DNA from: Ustilaginoidea virens
Taxonomy: Eukaryota > Ascomycota > Sordariomycetes > Hypocreales > Clavicipitaceae
Direction of reading: 5' to 3'
NCBI RefSeq assembly: GCF_000687475.1
Contig: NC_057319.1
Span: 992,001 to 1,056,000 of the forward strand
DNA length: 64,000 nucleotides
Shown: piece after piece, positions 54,601 to 64,000 of the stretch
How the letters are laid out: every line of letters starts with the position of its first letter
How positions within the stretch are numbered: the first letter of the stretch is position 1
Notes under the pieces: generated by a model
Database searches by the model: none
Told to the model about the DNA's origin: nothing
The model's input: only the letters and a program-made list of their open reading frames with translations
Position numbers and translations under genes: made by a program

Positions 54601-56646
54601 GACCTAGAAAGTATTCCTGACCCTACTAACTCTACTAACCTTACTAGCATTATTAATACTAATGCTATACCGGATGACCTGGAAAGCATGCCGGACCCTA
54701 CTAATACTAGCGTTATTAATACTAATGCTACCTTGGATAACCGTCCTACCTTGGATAACCGTCCTATATTATAGTCCCCGGCTACTGCAAAGGATGACCT
54801 TATAGATATCTTTATTAGCCTTACTCCTGCCGACCTTGCTGGCCCTGCTAGCCCTGCTGGCCCTGCTATACCTGCTAGCCCTACCGACCCTACTAGCCCT
54901 ACCGATTTATTCCCTAATTAGGATTTATACCACCTGATATGGGATTCCTGCTATGCAGCTAAGCGTAAGCTAGCTAAAAAGGCCCCTGATGGTACGCCTA
55001 ATAGCTGGAAGGATGTGCTATAATGCCCTGAAAAAGAAAAAGACCTTTGGATAAAGGCACTATTTAAGGAATTTAAGCAGCTTTTAGATACTAAAGTTTT
55101 CTAGTTTATTCCTAAGTCTAGCGTTCCTATTGATAGGAAAATTATACGCAATAGGCCTGTTTTTCGGGTTAAAAAGGATGCTAATAATCAGCCTATAAAA
55201 TATAAGGCTAGATTAGTTGTTAAGGGCTTTATGCAGGTCGAAGGAAAGGACTTCTAGCATACTTATGCTTCTACCTCTATCCCACCTACCTGGAGGGTTA
55301 TACTAGCTTTAGCTGCTAGTAATAATTGGGAAATAGAGCAGATCGACTTTATAGGCGCCTTCCTAAATAGCGAACTTTCTAAGACTATTTATATAGATAT
55401 CCCTGATGGATTTCTTGAATTTACGGAAAGTCTACTAACTGATAGCAAGCTTTGGTCTAATATATAGCGCTAACGGCTATTAACTTTACTTAAAGAAGCT
55501 GGATTTAACCCTTCTATTAAGTAAGCTATCTTGCTAAAGAAGGCCCTATACGGGCTAAAATAAGCACCCTGCGAATGGTAATACCGGCTAAAAGACCTGA
55601 TTTCTAGTGAAGGTTTTTTACCTTTAGCTTCTAATGCTGCCGTCTTTTATAATAAGCAAACCAGCACCTTTATCGTCACCTATATTGACGATTGCCTATT
55701 AGTTGGTCTAAATATAACTTATATTAACCAGCTAAAAAGGAAATTCCATAAGGTCTATGCTATAGAAGACCGCGGTCTGGCTTCCTTCTTCCTAGGTGTA
55801 TAGATTATACGAAATAGGAAGGAAGGTCTATTGTGGCTATACTAAGCCTAATTTATAGCAGAGGTTTTAGCTAAATTCGGCTTATAGGATACTAAACCTT
55901 AGCTTATTCCACTTCAACTAGGGATTCTAAATGAATCTAGTGGAAAAGATCTTAGCCCTACTGATTAGAGCCTTTATCAGAGCCTTACTGGCACTATAAT
56001 GTGGCTTATGATGATGACTAGGCCCGACCTAGCATTTCCTATCTAATACCTTTCTCGGTTTATGTCGAAAGCAACTAATGTGCATCTAAATGCTGCAAAA
56101 GGCAGCTTTAGTTACCTTAAAGGCATTGAGAACCTAGCTATTTGCTTTAGTGCTACTAAAAGCAACCAATAGCCTATTATAGCTGTTTATTCTGATAGCG
56201 ATTTTGCTAGCTGTAAAGAAACCTCTAAATCTATTGGAGGCTTCCTGATTACTATTAATAGTGGTCCTATTAGCTGGCGTTCTAAGCGAGCCTCTTTAGT
56301 AGTGCTATCTACTTTAGAAGCTGAATCTGATGTATTACTTGAGACTATCCGCGAGGTATAGTGGCTTTCTAACCTTTGTAAGGAGCTAGAAATTGATATT
56401 TTACGCCCTATACCGCTATACTGCGATAACTAGGGCTCTATTTCAAATTCTAACGACCCTAATTAGCATGCTCGCACTAAGCATACGCTATTAAAATTCC
56501 GGTATATTAGGGAGCAAGCCTAGCTGGGCTTGGTTAAAATTACCTATTTACCTACTAATAGTATGCCTGCTGACGGTCTTACGAAGCCACTGCCGGGCCC
56601 TAAATTTACTAGGTTCCGCGAGTTACTAGGTCTTAGGGCCTGCTAA
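51650..56646 (+). pseudogene. Family A copia gag-pol, complete but stop-riddled
   Basis: One frame covers the full polyprotein: Gag (about 51,690-52,620; IKELAKTANRFKESQKLKS), protease (LLYDTGSTCYIVNDKKYF, about 52,940), GAG-pre-integrase (YVRLGHIGI, about 53,610), integrase core (about 53,800-54,300; VEFHYNGGNE, NGLAERSIRV), a Thr/Pro-rich linker (about 54,560-54,930), RT (about 55,130-55,800; ARLVVKGFMQVEGKDF, and the intact catalytic box TYIDDCLLVG at about 55,677) and RNase H (about 56,190-56,560; SDSDFASCKETSKSIGGFL, ADGLTKPLPGPKF). In-frame stops are overwhelmingly TAG/TAA at expected Gln or Trp positions, with little frameshifting. The product cannot be made as read. Confidence 0.88.
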
Positions 56647-56767
56647 CTTATACTAACTTACTTTTACTAAGGTTTTTCTTATGTTTTTCCTTAGCACTTT
56701 TTACTGTATTTTCTTTCCCTATCCTTTATACGATTAGCTTGCTACTATAGTAGCTAATTAGAGGGGG

Positions 56768-57511
56768 TGTTAAAATCCTATAGTAGCCTACTAGGCTGCT
56801 GGCCTTATGCCCTACTGGCCTACTAACCTTCTGGCCCTTATACCGCCTCTTGGACTTATGGTAGTATTACCTTAGGCCTTTGCCTTCTACCTTAAGGATT
56901 TTCAGTGGATTATTTACTGTATATCAAGTAAGGTAGGCCTTGTTGAAAAGGTGTGGCATTGCTAAATTAGCGTGGTTGCCTACTAGCGTGGTGGCGGCCT
57001 ACTAGCGTGGTGTGGCATTGCTAAATTAGCGTGGTGGCCTACTAGCGTGGTGGCTAGTCCACTAGTGTGGTGGTTAGTTACTAGTGCGGTGATTAATTAC
57101 TAGTGCGGTGGTTAGGGTGGTTGGAAAGGTCGGATATAGCGGGGTTGCTGACGTATTATAGCGAGCATTACGGGGAGCTTTCTTACTGGCTACCTTGGAT
57201 GCCTGGGCCCACCCCTCCTTCGTGTATATATAGGATAGCTTTTCCCCTTCTTTCTAGATAGTAGAAGGGCAGCACAATCGAACCTGTTAATGCACTACAT
57301 GCCTCTTAACTTCCACCTTCCCTGCGTTTTTGGTTATCTTATATTTGCCTTGCCTTTACACTTGCCCTGCTTTATAGCACTTGTATAGTCTTAGGACTTA
57401 GTGAAAAATCTAGTATTTATACTAAGATTAGTTCACAGGTCGCAGACAGTCTTGTGCCATCTAGCTAGCTAGTAAGGCTCTGCTTTTATAGTGACCTTGA
57501 GAATTGCAATA
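56768..57511 (+). repeat. 3' LTR of family A element
   Basis: 744 bp, preceded by the polypurine tract AGAGGGGG (56,760-56,767) and followed by the target duplication AATAC. Confidence 0.93.
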
Positions 57512-57516
57512 AATAC

Positions 57517-57836
57517 TATCTGAATCGTGGTAGTATTTAGGGCTAAAGCCTAATTAATAGCAATAATAAGTGCATTAGGCTTCTTAATTTTAAGAAGTAT
57601 GGCTTCTTTTTATAATAAAAAGGGGTAGATTCGCCGTTTTTATACTATACCAGCCAACCGGCTTTATATAGTATCTCGGTCGAATTACCTACCCTAGCCA
57701 ACTTAGAAGAATACGAGGAATATCCCCTACCAGAGGATTTACCTACCCCACCAGCTGACTCGGACCTTCTACTTCTATTAGCTAATTTGCAAGCTAACCT
57801 ACTAGCTAATTCGTAAGAAATCCTACTAGCTGACCC
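57517..57836 (+). pseudogene. Family C pol fragment (linker before integrase)
   Basis: Continues the host copia frame (LLNFKKYGFFL, YTSQPALYSISVELPTLANL) into an acidic and Leu-rich linker, then is cut by the D element at 57,837 (target GACCC). It resumes at 61,557. Confidence 0.7.
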
Positions 57837-58178
57837 TGTCGGAATCGCTGTCGCAAGGTGCCTAATTGGGCACAATTGGGCACATTGCGACGGATGTGCC
57901 GCGCACACCCGTTGCGCACGATGTGGCCACTTTTGCCCCTTTACCCCTGAGCCCGGTAGGGCACGCGGGCAGCCCGGCCCGACTGCGCCGATGCACGTGA
58001 CAACGGCACACGCACAAAAAGGCCATATCGTGTAATTACCCTCTTTTGCTTCCTTTCTTTCCTTTTAGATATTCAGTCATTAGTAAAGTCAATAAATCCT
58101 TTACTTAGTGACCTTACGGTACTTGATACCACGCGCGCGACCCTACGTACAACTGGGTACCCCGAGTTTAAATCAATA
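57837..58178 (+). repeat. 5' LTR of family D
   Basis: TGTCGGAATCGCTG..TTTAAATCAATA, 342 bp; the final CA has become TA. Rich in CpG and CpA (GGGCACGCGGGCAGCCCGGC). Confidence 0.9.
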
Positions 58179-58184
58179 CTAATC

Positions 58185-58203
58185 AGTGGTGATAACCACC
58201 ACT
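58185..58203 (+). other. Perfect hairpin just after the family D 5' LTR
   Basis: AGTGGTG, a 5-nt loop ATAAC, then CACCACT, seven bases after the LTR, where a primer-binding site should be. No match to the iMet-type PBS of families A and C is seen here. Confidence 0.5.
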
Positions 58204-58532
58204 CACAGGATAATATCCCGCAAAGAACGGTGCATCACAGATTAGCAAGATATTAATATCGAAGAGGCAGTTGAGCTTTCTTAGCTGTGCTAACTAGAGG
58301 GAGAACGATTTATGATCTCTCCTTCCCCTTGTCTATCACGAGGAAGAATAAGATACGCTGAATATTACGATCTTTGAAGATACCCTTAGCATTTAGGAAG
58401 AACGATTTATAACCTCTTCCTATTCTACCCCTTTCTTTCTTTTACCCTACTACTATAGGTAAAAGCCCTTTTGAATCTTGCACTCCTTGCAATACATCCC
58501 CCCCCCCCCTTTCAAACCCTCATCTCAATACT

Positions 58533-59135
58533 ATGGCCTCATTATAATAACCACGAGAGCTACCTGAGAGGATACAACGATTTGCCTTACTCTTTGACGA
58601 TAATTGGACTAACGCTATAGAGCCCGTCGACCCTAATAATGCTATAAATGTATAGCTATACAACCGTATCGCGTTCCTTATAGATACCTATAAGGAAAAC
58701 ACCTACCTAGATGATAATCTCTGGGAACAATTCCGCGAGGATTATAGCGAGTGGAATGAAGCCCTATTCCGCCGTATTAACGCTTAGGTTTTACGGCAAT
58801 TCCGCTCAATATTACGGGAACGCGGCGTATATATTGGAGTATTGGGTTCCCTAACAATACCAACCCTACTTGAATGCCTTCAATAATAATAGAATCCATA
58901 ATGGCCTTAAGAGGAAGTAACCCGGCAACTTGCTCGCAGCGTATTCCTATCCCGGCTCAACCCTACCAGGGAAACCTTACTACCTATCGGTAATACCGAG
59001 CAAGAGATGCAAAGGCTTTAAAATACGCCCTTACATACACGCACAAGGCCCTCATCATTATCAATACGAGCACCTACAACAGTTATACGAATACCCTCAC
59101 CAAGGCTCGCGTTACGGCTCTTATAAGCCCCGTTA
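58533..59135 (+). pseudogene. Family D gag-like region
   Basis: From an ATG at 58533: RELPERIQRFALLFDDNWTN, NRIAFLIDTYKENTYLDD, FREDYSEWNEALFRRINA, then VLGSLTIPTLLECLQ. It has a few RIP-type stops. It looks like a Gag-type helical region but I recognise no specific domain. It leads into the tandem-repeat ORF without a clear boundary. Confidence 0.5.
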
Positions 59136-59927
59136 ATGCCAAGGGAATTCGCAATACTAATGGCACGATCACAGTCACAACAACCTATTGTCCCCCCCTC
59201 TACATCGAAGAAGTATTATGCCCTGGCGGCCTGTCCTAATAAGATAGGTGCCCCGGCGGCCTGTCCCGATAGGATAGAGGCCCCGGCCCGTCCTGATAAG
59301 ATAGGTGCCCCGGCGGCCTGTCCCGATAAGATAGATGCCCCGGCGACCTGTCCCGATAGGATAGAGGCCCCGGCCCGTCACGATAAGATAGGTGCCCCGG
59401 CGGCCTGTCTTGACAAGATAGGTGCCCTGACGGCCTGTCCCGACCGGATAGAGGTCCCGGCCCGTCCCGACAAGATAGATGCCCTAGCCTATCCCGATAG
59501 AATAGATGGCCCGGCCCGTTATAACCGTCCTGACAAGATAGATGCCCCGGCCTGTCCCGACAGAATAGATGGCCCGGCCCGTTATAACCGTCCTGATAGG
59601 ATAGATATCCCGGCCTATCCCAGCCGGATAGAGGTCCCGGCCCGTCCCGATAAGATAGATGCCCCGGCCTGTCCCGACAGAACAGATGGCCCGGCCCGTT
59701 ATAACCGTCCTAACAGGATAGATATCCCGGCCTATCCCAGCCGGATAGAGGTCCCGGCCCGTCCCGACAAGATAGATGCCCTAGCCTGTCCCGATAGAAC
59801 AGATGGCCCGGCCTGTTATAACCGTCCTGATAGGATAGATATCCCGGCCCATCCCGACAAGATAGAGGCCCCGGCCCGTCCCAATAGGCATATATCTTTC
59901 GACCTATCTATTGCACTACAACAATAA
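59136..59927 (+). CDS. Tandem-repeat ORF inside family D element (PDKI/DRI-APA repeat protein)
   Basis: A 263-residue open frame. After about 32 unique residues come 22 units of 8-12 residues of the pattern [DNS][KR]I-x-x-PA-x-x-P, for example DKIGAPAACP, DRIEAPARP and DRIDGPARYNRP, some arranged in a higher-order period of about four units (DGPARYNRP, DIPAYP, EVPARP, DAPACP). It lacks stops although neighbouring parts of the element have them. It is probably the C-terminal, expanded part of the D-element Gag. No known domain; cysteines recur in about half the units but form no zinc-knuckle pattern. Whether it is translated is unknown. Confidence 0.5.
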   Translation: MPREFAILMARSQSQQPIVPPSTSKKYYALAACPNKIGAPAACPDRIEAPARPDKIGAPAACPDKIDAPATCPDRIEAPARHDKIGAPAACLDKIGALTACPDRIEVPARPDKIDALAYPDRIDGPARYNRPDKIDAPACPDRIDGPARYNRPDRIDIPAYPSRIEVPARPDKIDAPACPDRTDGPARYNRPNRIDIPAYPSRIEVPARPDKIDALACPDRTDGPACYNRPDRIDIPAHPDKIEAPARPNRHISFDLSIALQQ

Positions 59928-60185
59928 AAGCCTGATTTTAAAGATATCGCCAGATGGAATAAGCGCCTTTAATGGCAGGTCGATAACCAGCTTTTCATAG
60001 AGCAAGCATATTATATATAATGCAATTGCTTTCAAGCTGTAAAGTATGGTACGAAAGGGAATGATAATCTCGCCGATGCAATGACTAAGGGAACGCCCAA
60101 TAAAGCCCTTAAGACCTTCGTCGACCAAAATAGGGCTGTTATACGTATGGAAGGATAGGTAAAGAGGCCGGTCAATGTCTGACTG
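59928..60185 (+). pseudogene. C-terminal tail of Ty1/copia RNase H in the deleted D element
   Basis: After the repeat ORF stop the frame reads as the end of a copia RNase H (DIARWNKRL, NDNLADAMTKGTPNKALKTF, VDQNRAVIRMEG), colinear with the minus-strand D copy at about 31,610-31,770. The junction with the gag region marks the internal deletion. Confidence 0.7.
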
Positions 60186-60425
60186 CGTTTGGAAGATATT
60201 GGTGATATCATGGGTGGCAAGTGTGTGGATTTTCCTATGTTTAATGTTGTATGCAATGCTGCCCCTTTTCTGCCCCTTTGTTTTGGCTGCGATATTCAAT
60301 ATACCGGCTGTACGGTATGATGCTGCGGCGCGATAACGTTATCGGCGGCATAACCTGCCGAGACTGTGCCGCACTTTTCTTTCTATGTGTGCGCCTTACA
60401 TCTTAGCGATTCCGATGTTTGCTTC

Positions 60426-61183
60426 TGTTAAAATCCTATAGTAGCCTACTAGGCTGCTGGCCTAATGCCCTACTGGCCTACTGACCTTCTGGCCCTTATA
60501 CCGCCTCTTAGACTTACGGTAGTCTTACTAACCTTAGGCTTTTGCCTTTTACCTTAAGGATTTTCAGTGGATTATTACTGTATATCAAGTAAGGTAGGCC
60601 TTGTTGAAAAGGTGTGGCATTGCTAAATTAGCGTGGTTGCCTACTAGCGTGGTGGCGGCCTACTAGCGTGGTGTGGCATTGCTAAATTAGCGTGGTGGCC
60701 TACTAGCGTGGTGGCTAGTCTACTAGTGTGGTGGTTAGTCACTAGCGTGGTGACTAGTTACTAGTGCGGTGGTTAGGGTGGTTAGAAAGGCTGGATATAG
60801 TGGGGCTGCTGACGTATTATATACGTGGCATAGCGAGTATTACGGGGAGCTTTCTTACTGGCTACCTTGGATGCCTAGGCCCACCCCTCCTTCGTGTATA
60901 TATAGGATAGCTTTTCCCCTTCTTTCTAGATAGTAGAAGGGCAGCACAATCGAGTCTGTTAATGCACTATATGCCTCTTAACTTCCACCTTCCCTGCGTT
61001 TCTGGTTATCTTATATTTGCCTTGCCTTTACACTTGCCCTGCTTTATAGCACTTGTATAGTCTTAGGACTTGGTGAAAAATCTAGTATTTATACTAAGAT
61101 TAGTTCACAGGTCGCAGACAGTCTTGTGCCATCTAGCTAGCTAGTAAGGCTCTGCTTTTATAGTGACCTTGAGAATTGCAATA
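60426..61183 (+). repeat. Solo LTR of family A, TSD GCTTC
   Basis: 758 bp with perfect target duplications GCTTC (60421-60425, 61184-61188), inserted in the 3' internal part of the D element just before its 3' LTR. Confidence 0.93.
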
Positions 61184-61209
61184 GCTTCTATAAAAAGAGA
61201 AGCTGCCAG

Positions 61210-61551
61210 TGTCGGAATCGCTGTCGCAAGGTGCCCAATTGGGCATAATTGGGCATATTGCGACGGATGTGCCGCGCACACCCGTTGCGTACGATGTGGC
61301 CACTTTTGCCCCTTTACCCCTGAGCCCGGTAGGGCACGCGGGCAGCCCGGCCCGACTGCGCCGATGCACGTGACAACGGCACACGCACAAAAAGGCTACA
61401 TCGTGTAATTACCCTCTTTTGCTTCCTTTCTTTCCTTTTAGATATTCAGTCATTAGTAAAGTCAATAAATCCTTTACTTGGTGACCTCACGGTACTTGAT
61501 ACCACGCGCGCGACCCTACGTACAACTGGGTACCCCGAGTTTAAATCAACA
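61210..61551 (+). repeat. 3' LTR of family D
   Basis: 342 bp, TGTCGG..ATCAACA, followed by the target duplication GACCC. It is very similar to the 5' LTR. Confidence 0.92.
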
Positions 61552-61556
61552 GACCC

Positions 61557-62011
61557 ACCAGTTAATCCTGGTTTTTCGGTGGTACCAATAGAGGCTGCTA
61601 TTCCTAATACAGCCTAACCACCACAGAGGGCCCCGGTCGCCCTTAACCCTGCCCTAATACCAGCTGCTGATACAGAATATCAAAAGCTGCTATTATTAGC
61701 CGGACTTTGGCATATCCGGCTTGGGCATATCGGAATCCAACTTTTAAAGAAAACCTATGTATTAACCATAAGGTTACCTGATCTTAGTAAGGTAAAGGAT
61801 TCTGATTTCAACTGCATTGCTTGTAAAAAGGCAAAGTCAGTTCAGCGTTTTACATCAGGGGCTATACCAGACCTGATGCACTATTTGGATATTATAGAGG
61901 GTGATATTTTCCAAATTAATCCTCTTCTATACAATAAACGCCCTATCTGCCTTATCTTAGTTGACTAGAAATCACGCTTCCGTTAGGTATATTTATTACC
62001 TAATAAGGAGG
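61557..62011 (+). pseudogene. Family C pol fragment (GAG-pre-integrase and integrase start)
   Basis: LWHIRLGHIGIQLLKKTYVL (about 61,706), CIACKKAKSVQRF and LDIIEGDIFQINPLLYNKR, homologous to family A at 53,610-53,880. It stops at 62,011 at the boundary of the minus-strand LTR. Confidence 0.8.
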
Positions 62012-62757
62012 TGTTGCAAAATGGTGATTCAGAACACTGTTGGAAATGTACTGGATACCGACAGTGGCGTACAAGGCGTTGCAGAATAAAACAAAGAGCT
62101 GGTTAAAGATTTAAAGCGCACAAGAGGTTGACCAGAGCAAAGATGTCAGGGAAATCTAATTCTAATTATTGGTGACTATTCTAGCTAGAAAGAGGGAATT
62201 TTGGGCATATTTCTACCATCTTGAAAAAGTGGTTGAAAATAATGAAAAACCGCAAAAATAGCGAAAAACCCGACGAAAAGTCGGTCTGCCTAACCGTGCC
62301 CAGTCTGTGCCCAATATCCTACCCAGTGCACACCCAACCAAGCCCAGTGGCTTATAGCGGTGTGCCGGATGCCCTATAACAGCCTGCCGTACGGGCCGGA
62401 AGCCTTATACCGGTGTGCCGTACGGGCCGGAAGCCCTATACCGGTGTGCCGTAAAGGCGCGGTGTAGCGGGTGACTGTATGTAGAAGGCCGAAAGTGCTG
62501 ATTTGCCTATTTGGTAATCCCATAGAAATGCGCCGCCTGTTGTGGGCCCTGTGGCCCGCTGTGACCGGCCGCTGTAGCCGGCTGTGGGGCGCTGTGCCGG
62601 TGCCGTGACCGGCGCTATGGCCCACTGTAATCGGCGTTATGGGGCGCTATGCCCCACCATAGCGCCTGGTATAGCCACCGCGATATCTCAACGCAGAGAC
62701 GTCATATGGTGGCGAGACCAGTACCAAAATACAGCTAAAAAGGCGCTAATTTCAACA
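62012..62757 (-). repeat. 3' LTR of minus-strand family C element
   Basis: TGTTGCAAAATGG..TTTCAACA on the plus strand, 746 bp, the inverse of 33022-33726. It is longer owing to an extra copy of a GGCCGGAAGCC/TATACCGGTGTGCCGTA unit near 62,395-62,455. On the minus strand it is preceded by a polypurine tract (AGAGGGGG). Confidence 0.9.
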
Positions 62758-62869
62758 CCCCCTCTGATTAGCAATATGGCTAATCCTAGCGTTAGAATAA
62801 AAGAAAGAAACCCTGTAAAAAATTAGAAAAAAAAGATGATGATGCTATAGGGATTGCAGCCCTAATAGC

Positions 62870-64000
62870 TGCCGAAATATGGGGAATTTCGGGCTTAGAA
62901 GTGGTTTGGTGAGTCTATCCGCAGGTATATCTGTCGTGGGTAAATAAGATATTTTTACTAGGCCACCGTGGGCCTTCTCACGTATATACCGGAATTTAAG
63001 CAAGGTATGCTTAGTGCGGGTATGCTGATTTGGGTCATTTGCATTAGAAATAGACCTTTGGTTATCGTAGTATAGTGGTATCGGGCGTTGAATATCGACC
63101 TGGATTTCTTTAAATAAATTAGATATCTACTCTACTTTGCGAAGCGCCTTAAGTATTGCATTAGACTCGGCTTTAAGCGTTGATAAAACCATAATTGAAG
63201 ACCGTTTTGACCTCTAGCTAATAGGCCCACCATTCAAGGTAGTAAGATAACCACTAGTGGACTTCGAAGTCAGCCGGCACCTAGCAAAATCACTGTCAGA
63301 AAATGCAGCTAATACTACGGTAGCTTTAGCGGCTTGGTAATAAATGGCTGTATTTGCCGTACTAGCTAAGTAGCGGAAAGTGCCCTTAGCAGCATTAAGC
63401 TGTGTAGTGGAAGCCTGTTGCATATATCGTGATAGGTATTGCGTTGGAAAGGCAAGGTCAGGTCTTAATATCATTATCAACTATATTGATATCCCTACTA
63501 GCTGCTGGAATAAGTATTGATTACTAGCATCTAGCGGTATATTACCAGCCTTAGACTTAGTAAGTATACCGGGCTATAGTAGGATTAGATGCGGTCGTGC
63601 GTCCTTAAGGTTGAATTTCTTAAGGACTTCCGTAATAAATTGCGATTAGTGCAGCTATAATAGGCCCTTTTCTCTATCCCTAATAATCTGCACTCCTAGA
63701 AAGAAGGAGGCAGGTCCTCAGTCTTCTATAGCATATACCTTATAGAACTTAGCCTTAAGCTGGTTAATATAGCTAAGGTCTAGACCGACAATTAAGCAGT
63801 TATCTATATAGGTTATAATAAAAGTATGCGTTCTTTTATTATAGAAGACGGCAGTATTAGAAAATAACGGCTTAAAACCCTCTTGCACTAGAAGGTCTTT
63901 TAACCGTAACTGCCACTCGCGAGGGCCTTATTTTAGCCTATATAAGGCTTTCTTCAATAGTATGACCTATAATGCAGAGGGGTTATATCCAACCTTAGTA
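62870..64000 (-). pseudogene. Family C copia RT and RNase H, minus strand, partial
   Basis: RT catalytic region reads TYIDNCLIVGLDLSYINQLK at about 63,820-63,765 (family A has YIDD), then EVLKKFN, LRPDLAFPTQYLSRYMQQAS (about 63,470), LNAAKGTFRYLAS, and the RNase H start SDSDFARCRLTSKSTSGYLT (about 63,300-63,240). Stops are of transition type. The product is not translatable as it stands. Confidence 0.8.

Larger units (their letters stand above)
50161..57511 (+). mobile_element. Full-length Ty1/copia retrotransposon of family A, TSD AATAC
   Basis: 7,351 bp with 744-bp LTRs (50161-50904, 56768-57511) and perfect target duplications AATAC (50156-50160, 57512-57516). It contains a tRNA-iMet anticodon-arm PBS, a leader with short GGCACC-type repeats, one gag-pol frame and a polypurine tract. 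The LTRs differ at only about three positions, all transitions, while the coding region carries dozens of stops. Confidence 0.95.
57837..61551 (+). mobile_element. Internally deleted (non-autonomous) family D element, TSD GACCC
   Basis: 342-bp LTRs (57837-58178, 61210-61551) with perfect target duplications GACCC (57832-57836, 61552-61556). The internal part, about 2.3 kb without the nested solo LTR, holds a gag-like region, a tandem-repeat ORF and only the C-terminal tail of the copia RNase H; protease, integrase and RT are missing. It could move only in trans. Confidence 0.88.
33022..62011 (+). mobile_element. Host Ty1/copia retrotransposon of family C, split by nested insertions
   Basis: Pieces 33022-34925, 49450-50160, 57517-57836 and 61557-62011 join across target duplications into one copia element: LTR, tRNA-iMet-type PBS, gag, the protease region (LLYDTSST near 49,917 where the family has DTG), linker and the GAG-pre-integrase segment (LWHIRLGHIGI near 61,706, then LDIIEGD). 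It is then interrupted by a minus-strand family C element at 62,012; the rest of pol lies beyond or is lost. Gag continues in the same frame across the gypsy insertion. In-frame TAG/TAA codons are frequent. It is related to family A but has different LTRs. Confidence 0.85.
62012..64000 (-). mobile_element. Family C Ty1/copia element, minus strand, running off the window
   Basis: The 3' LTR is at 62012-62757. Reading leftward on the minus strand from the edge come RT (about 64,000-63,500) and RNase H (about 63,480-62,870). It sits in the integrase start of the plus-strand family C element. The far LTR and target duplication are outside the window. Confidence 0.85.

Noticed and set aside
51650..56646. 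Frequent TAG in copia gag-pol as evidence of a reassigned or read-through amber codon
   Set aside because: TAA occurs as well, stops replace both Gln and Trp positions, and host genes end in TAG and TGA normally; RIP explains all of it.

Overview
The window is nuclear DNA of a filamentous ascomycete, most likely a Sordariomycete and perhaps Hypocreales. The evidence is short spliceosomal introns (about 50-185 nt, GTRNGT donors, CTAAC-like branch points), protein families typical of Pezizomycotina, dispersed 5S rRNA genes outside any rDNA unit, and retroelements mutated in the pattern of repeat-induced point mutation (RIP). The narrower placement is inference.

Positions 1 to about 30,930 are a GC-balanced, gene-bearing block. 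In order it holds a truncated secreted class 3 lipase (-), a small secreted HsbA/mannoprotein-like protein (+), a Dabb-domain protein (+), a HOL1-like MFS transporter (+), a small gene broken by one in-frame TAG (-), two tandem 5S rRNA genes (+), an APC-superfamily amino acid/amine permease (+), a small secreted cysteine-containing protein with a 12-nt microexon (+), an intronless fusion of a fungal rhodopsin-like 7TM domain with an FHS-type sugar transporter (+), a ferric-reductase-like flavocytochrome (-), and an alpha-arrestin with a PPSY motif (+). Spacers are long (1-3.7 kb). Uptake and surface functions dominate. The arrestin is of the class that directs ubiquitination of such permeases, but adjacency alone does not prove a functional link.

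From 30,928 to the right edge the DNA is a nest of LTR retrotransposons, AT-rich and full of transition-type stop codons. A Ty1/copia element (family C, 5' LTR 33,022-33,726) is the host. Into it went a Ty3/gypsy chromovirus (34,926-49,444, TSD ACCTA), itself invaded by a second member of the family (39,228-46,553, TSD GTAGG); a full copia element of family A (50,161-57,511, TSD AATAC); an internally deleted element of family D (57,837-61,551, TSD GACCC), itself hit by an insertion now seen as a solo LTR-A (60,426-61,183, TSD GCTTC); and a minus-strand family C element (62,012 to beyond the edge). A truncated minus-strand D element carrying an RNase H remnant (30,928-33,021), with its own solo LTR-A (TSD AAATT), lies between the arrestin and this host.

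The most unusual observation is in the two gypsy copies. Between the chromodomain end of pol and the 3' LTR, both carry about 1.7-1.8 kb holding an antisense gene. Its reading frame is conserved between the diverged copies, with differences concentrated at synonymous positions where checked. Both copies also share a minus-strand TATA-like box, a pyrimidine-rich stretch and a GTAAGT splice donor. Its function is unknown. Also notable are a 22-unit tandem-repeat ORF in the deleted D element, copia primer-binding sites matching the anticodon arm of initiator tRNA-Met, and the rhodopsin-FHS fusion.
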